64,000 bases of DNA from the NCBI GenBank assembly GCA_028291515.1, contig JAQGHU010000039.1:1-64000 (forward strand), read 5' to 3'. Positions 62,501 through 64,000 of this stretch are shown piece by piece (positions within the stretch are counted from its first letter, which is position 1; each line of letters opens with the position of its first letter). The notes under the pieces are model-generated. The model saw only the letters and a program-made list of their open reading frames with translations, was not told where the DNA came from and did no database searches. A program made the position numbers and the translations under genes. The stretch comes from Schlesneria sp. (GTDB lineage Bacteria; Planctomycetota; Planctomycetia; Planctomycetales; Planctomycetaceae).

Positions 62501-64000
62501 GACAACATTAAGAACGAGTTGCAAAACGGATTCGAAGCCGCAATGAAGGATTTGCAACCGGAGACGCTGCCAGAATTACTGACCGGATCATTGGGAGCCG
62601 ATGGCAAAGAAGCAGCGCCGGTCGATCTCGTACTGTTAGTGGAATCTCGCGATCTCGACAAAGCCCGCATGACGAGTGCGCTCGGTCGGCTGCTGGCAGA
62701 GCTTATCAAGAAGCCGGGCATGCTGCCTAAGACACGGGACGCGATTGCCGATGTCGTTTCGAAGCGTCCCGAAGATCTGTCGGTGCTCATCCTGGATGTC
62801 CAACTGGCGATTTCCACCGGTGATACGAAGACTACCGACAAAGTTCTCAAGCAATTGACAGAGGTTCTCGCCCATACACCTCTAGAGCCACAACCCGCCA
62901 AAGGTGGATTCACCGCGAATCAGAAAGCAGTGGCATTGCGGGAAACGGCACTGTGGCTGCTGGCTCGTGATTGCCTCAAGCAGGACAAGTTGCGAGACAG
63001 TGGAGAAATTTTGGCGGCACGGGCCTTGGAGGCATCGCGCCGGAACTCCGATAACGGTTACACGATGGCGATCCTCCGGGAATGGGGTCAAATCGCACTG
63101 GACGCAGGCGACAAGGAGACTGCTGAAAAGCGCTGGACCGAAATGCTTGATCTTGTCATTCCGAAGACGCCAACCAAAGCCAAGGATAAAGAAGAAAAGA
63201 AGACAAGCTGGCGCGAGCGGAGCGTTCTTCAAGAGGGAAACGAGCCGCTGCATTTGACCCGGTGGGAGCAGATGCTGGCCCCGGTGATTGCTTCGCAATT
63301 GGCCGTTCCAACACTTTCGATCCGGTCAGCCAACGCAACTCCATCAACGGGTGGGACAAAAGGCAACGTTGTCACGTTGGTCCAATTCGAACAGGCCGCT
63401 CAGATCGCGAAGCTCGCTGCGGAGCACGGTTTGACTGAACTCTCCGTCAAAGCGATCGCACAAGCCTTACACGCGGGACCACCTGTTGAGATGATGCAGG
63501 GAGATCAGGCGAGCTCTTCTGGCTTTCCGACGATCGCGCAGCCGCAAGCCAGTGAACAATCGCCGGTGCTGCAGAAAGTCGAGCAACGTCTGACGGCCGT
63601 CGCAGCCCTCTGGCAGAAGAAAGCGGTCGATGATGTCGTTATCTATGAAGTGCTGAAGCACGCGGTGCTACCGGAAACTCGTCCTTTGGAGCTGTTTCTG
63701 TATCCACGTCCGTTGGCCACGAACCCCAACCAGACGCCGCAAAGCGTCGGGTTATTGCTGGTGCAGGCGGCAGTCCGGGCGAAAAAAGTCGACGACCTGA
63801 ACGAAGCGATCGCGACGCGGTTAAAGCAACCGCTGGGAGAATTGGCCGGGCGAGTCCTGGCGACGCAACTGGCACTGGCAACCAACGACACTGCGGCTGT
63901 TCATCAGCAATTGGAGTTGCTCAGCACCCGACTGAAGCAAGATTCATTGCAGTATTCCAGTGAACTGGCCTGTCACGTCGCTGTTCCTGCATTGAGCATG
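56501..64000 (+). CDS. Giant exported TPR-repeat protein, partial (no stop in window)
   Basis: An open frame of 2500 codons from ATG 56501 to the window end with no stop; I spot-checked the reading frame at eight places. RBS GGAG, eight bases upstream. Signal peptide about 1-28 (TWMVLAWTLSLAYSFPVIGQEA). The mature part is a long series of TPR-type helical repeats, such as YYLGQALVLVGQPDKAAEALERAIQRKP and LALYRKSIELAPESAQYKEYLGEYFHSLQRKDEAMATW. Low-complexity inserts rich in Tyr, Asn, Gln and Gly lie near residues 1014-1040, 1245-1260 and 1310-1330, and another near 1779. Divergent from the MoxR gene and probably part of the same system, as a scaffold in the periplasm. The true length is unknown because the gene continues beyond the window. 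Confidence 0.9.
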   Translation, partial: MVFLPTRPRTWMVLAWTLSLAYSFPVIGQEADPEEVQAVTTNSKFVTVLEKNPRRGTALDKVYGFYVERGTLDGFIKTYRERAAATKGAAASSSWMIVGLMESLRGQDAASVEAFSQAEELDDKNYLSPYYLGQALVLVGQPDKAAEALERAIQRKPAPADQLEVFQTLGRVYQRAQKNDKALEVWNRLEKQFPNDARVQEQIATTLLEENEFAAALPRFENLAKTSKDKYRQSQFQMEAAEIKVRLGKSDEAIKEFEKLLGQLNPDNWLFREVRRRIENVYLRTDDQAGLIGYYEAWTKKNPEDLEAISRLARLLAGLGRGAEAQSWLEKGLKSAPSRKELRNALIAQLVYEQKFPEAIAQYEQLDKYEPNNPDTLRDWGRLILKDTKRDEATRKKDAGTVWRRLTAAKPKDPLIASQVAELFRHAEMIDDALALYRKSIELAPESAQYKEYLGEYFHSLQRKDEAMATWRQMAEGKAKTAANLARLAEVLAGFGYLSEAVDSNAEACQLDPKDINLQIKQADLLSQAEKHDEALKQLAVVQKLAANDEEREAWLQRELKELQTLEQLKDRITAARMELDALTAPTTDKEKAARSEKWFWLARAYESERQLKEAAEAVSKAADLAPQSVPILMSTARILEAQQNLLAAVETNTKLAAIDRRYRTEYLKKVAQLEVQLGRREKAIQAGRDVLAAAPGNPELYEFFSQLCFQLGENEEGLQALRRSVRVNPTEPKGLLLLASALGEQFRTGESIELYWRAFDKANNLEDRLSVVPRLTELYLQTNQFDRLLERLENRRREPNQQREMTICIAQAYQSAGDDGNARQELEKLLTEDTRDTQLLQQLVKLCEQDGDLEAAIRFQQQMNKIAPGKEGTMRLAQLLMKSGDSEEATALLTRATADEKDPEQLIKSVDSLLTQKNYDQVLGILERLVRDQPKNWELLYRQGVALASTKPEEATRRFDTILAMNINDDEQTLMAKNQAKKNTGRQRSPAVQFREMNPFMQRLQYTHTIRQTVGLDQNNYYNSGYAQQQPFWAPHDFGTTRLASLAWLQLFAKNAGKEEDFLKQHRAAAEKSTDRRTTIDTYYLAALRNDSKEQYEILKKLSQQPGADIGIKSTYLTLLGSRGGPQVAAVVNEETGEREIKLDPLDKEELEHVLAIYKELDDATSMMNYGQTFLEVVAAELKRAGRTEDADQMFQQTLQAAKSPVQIASVMAGTIQRGDYATTMKLLDRLVELKSEASANTTSGGYNYAQYVSTPQYQAQILAQLMAKRAQKKELGDVLGLWDRYLAIAVSRHEADKKLTAATRKRNASNNPYGSQGYFYIWRGNNQQYEQVDFPTPNAIYDHSSLQMLRQTFAVYKDVDSTKSLIDHFQQKLKDDKTPAQQQIFWKLGLGYLFWWNDDKDDSLTVLTEAANSLAGDEEMAFELARLHEKRGDPQEALAIIEALPAADQQTMQKREIAALRLSVNSGNIDRARTAAERLFGLRLDSNLQIQLARQMHQLGMHEQAEAVLSRAGRQAGNKTDVLMNLMQQYQSQGKNDVATQIAHQLLRRSAGTAAQYALNSGRRSGRDDSGARQQALQVLKRSGKLPEMTKKVEDQLAHSPKSQKLIETLIEYYTAADNSKKVAELSAKYAETKGDDPQFRYQLAMQLVRDGKHKEALEHFKVSLKKDPRLLRNGYWEIQNAFENADKLDDLATLYEEIDLKSFRQSPYELTNLISNMSRRDKTKDRSISLFKKAWADLPDQRAQLLSNLNSDVLWNMPEIYDYARQGIIPTETSLAQTGAWTGFGSVQSWGSEGKMTTLLSRLLTMAAQSKKLDALATEITEARTKLKNWQAGEPLLAMIDLRRGRVDEGKAVFEKLLPTMKGVQQVGYYTHWEIAQELMAHESCVDLAILYLEAATKEQSLMTGNEFTYTPGKALVNLYRQRGRKDDARRVILKAINDKTTGNYGNREYEVYRKLRNTIALGKEVRTLGYPVDAIRLYQEALSRGEDMVTAQRYGGDNIKNELQNGFEAAMKDLQPETLPELLTGSLGADGKEAAPVDLVLLVESRDLDKARMTSALGRLLAELIKKPGMLPKTRDAIADVVSKRPEDLSVLILDVQLAISTGDTKTTDKVLKQLTEVLAHTPLEPQPAKGGFTANQKAVALRETALWLLARDCLKQDKLRDSGEILAARALEASRRNSDNGYTMAILREWGQIALDAGDKETAEKRWTEMLDLVIPKTPTKAKDKEEKKTSWRERSVLQEGNEPLHLTRWEQMLAPVIASQLAVPTLSIRSANATPSTGGTKGNVVTLVQFEQAAQIAKLAAEHGLTELSVKAIAQALHAGPPVEMMQGDQASSSGFPTIAQPQASEQSPVLQKVEQRLTAVAALWQKKAVDDVVIYEVLKHAVLPETRPLELFLYPRPLATNPNQTPQSVGLLLVQAAVRAKKVDDLNEAIATRLKQPLGELAGRVLATQLALATNDTAAVHQQLELLSTRLKQDSLQYSSELACHVAVPALSM

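Overview
The window looks like chromosomal DNA of a planctomycete (order Planctomycetales, Planctomycetaceae or Schlesneria-like; this placement is inferred from gene families, no tree was made). The evidence is a dense set of families known to be expanded in that phylum: a DUF1559 prepilin-like protein with its small transthyretin-like lipoprotein partner, a cytochrome-c/DUF1587-DUF1592-DUF1588-DUF1585 giant followed by a DUF1552 protein, WPQFRGP-type PQQ propellers, a PadR regulator next to a HAAS-like membrane protein, and a MoxR-DUF58-VWA-VWA cluster. The DNA is moderately GC-rich, genes are often separated by 100-450 bp, and the gaps are full of short dispersed palindromic repeats. I see no rRNA, tRNA or CRISPR array.

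Region 1-8.8 kb is accessory in character. It holds a nucleotidyltransferase/small-antitoxin pair, a 1.4-kb segment bounded by 22-bp inverted ends like those of an IS but without a transposase, two members of a planctomycete small membrane-protein family, a three-gene set of exported proteins (PQQ propeller, DNRLRE-type protein, Asp-box propeller), a REPIN-like repeat pair, and a GNAT toxin/antitoxin operon with a paired operator. Region 8.8-18.2 kb has a beta-helix (pectate-lyase-3 type) protein, an MFS transporter, a candidate minus-strand small RNA, an HD hydrolase, an STN-domain exported protein, a remnant of a PQQ propeller gene, a Tyr-rich exported protein, a DinB-fold protein and the PadR/HAAS pair.

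Region 18.2-37.4 kb is typical planctomycete core and surface machinery: the DUF1587/DUF1552 pair, an exported M20 amidohydrolase, the DUF1559/TTR pair, a membrane-fused spermidine-synthase-like protein, a lipoprotein, an ArnT/PMT-like glycosyltransferase, a GlpD-type dehydrogenase, and two tandem paralogues with pseudopilin-like C-terminal tails. Region 37.5-47 kb holds apolipoprotein N-acyltransferase (lnt), molybdopterin molybdenumtransferase (moeA), a GT2 glycosyltransferase, a coiled-coil membrane protein, a receptor-like Ser/Thr kinase with HEAT-like C-terminal region and an exported phosphatase/sulfatase-fold protein.

Region 47-64 kb is the most coherent system: on the minus strand MoxR ATPase, an inserted exported protein, DUF58, a VWA membrane protein and a double-VWA/amidotransferase-like membrane protein; divergently on the plus strand starts an exported TPR protein of at least 2500 residues that runs off the window. 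The set resembles the Bat (Bacteroides aerotolerance) operons, in which MoxR, DUF58, VWA and TPR proteins occur together; the giant TPR protein with Tyr/Asn/Gln-rich inserts is the most unusual gene here.
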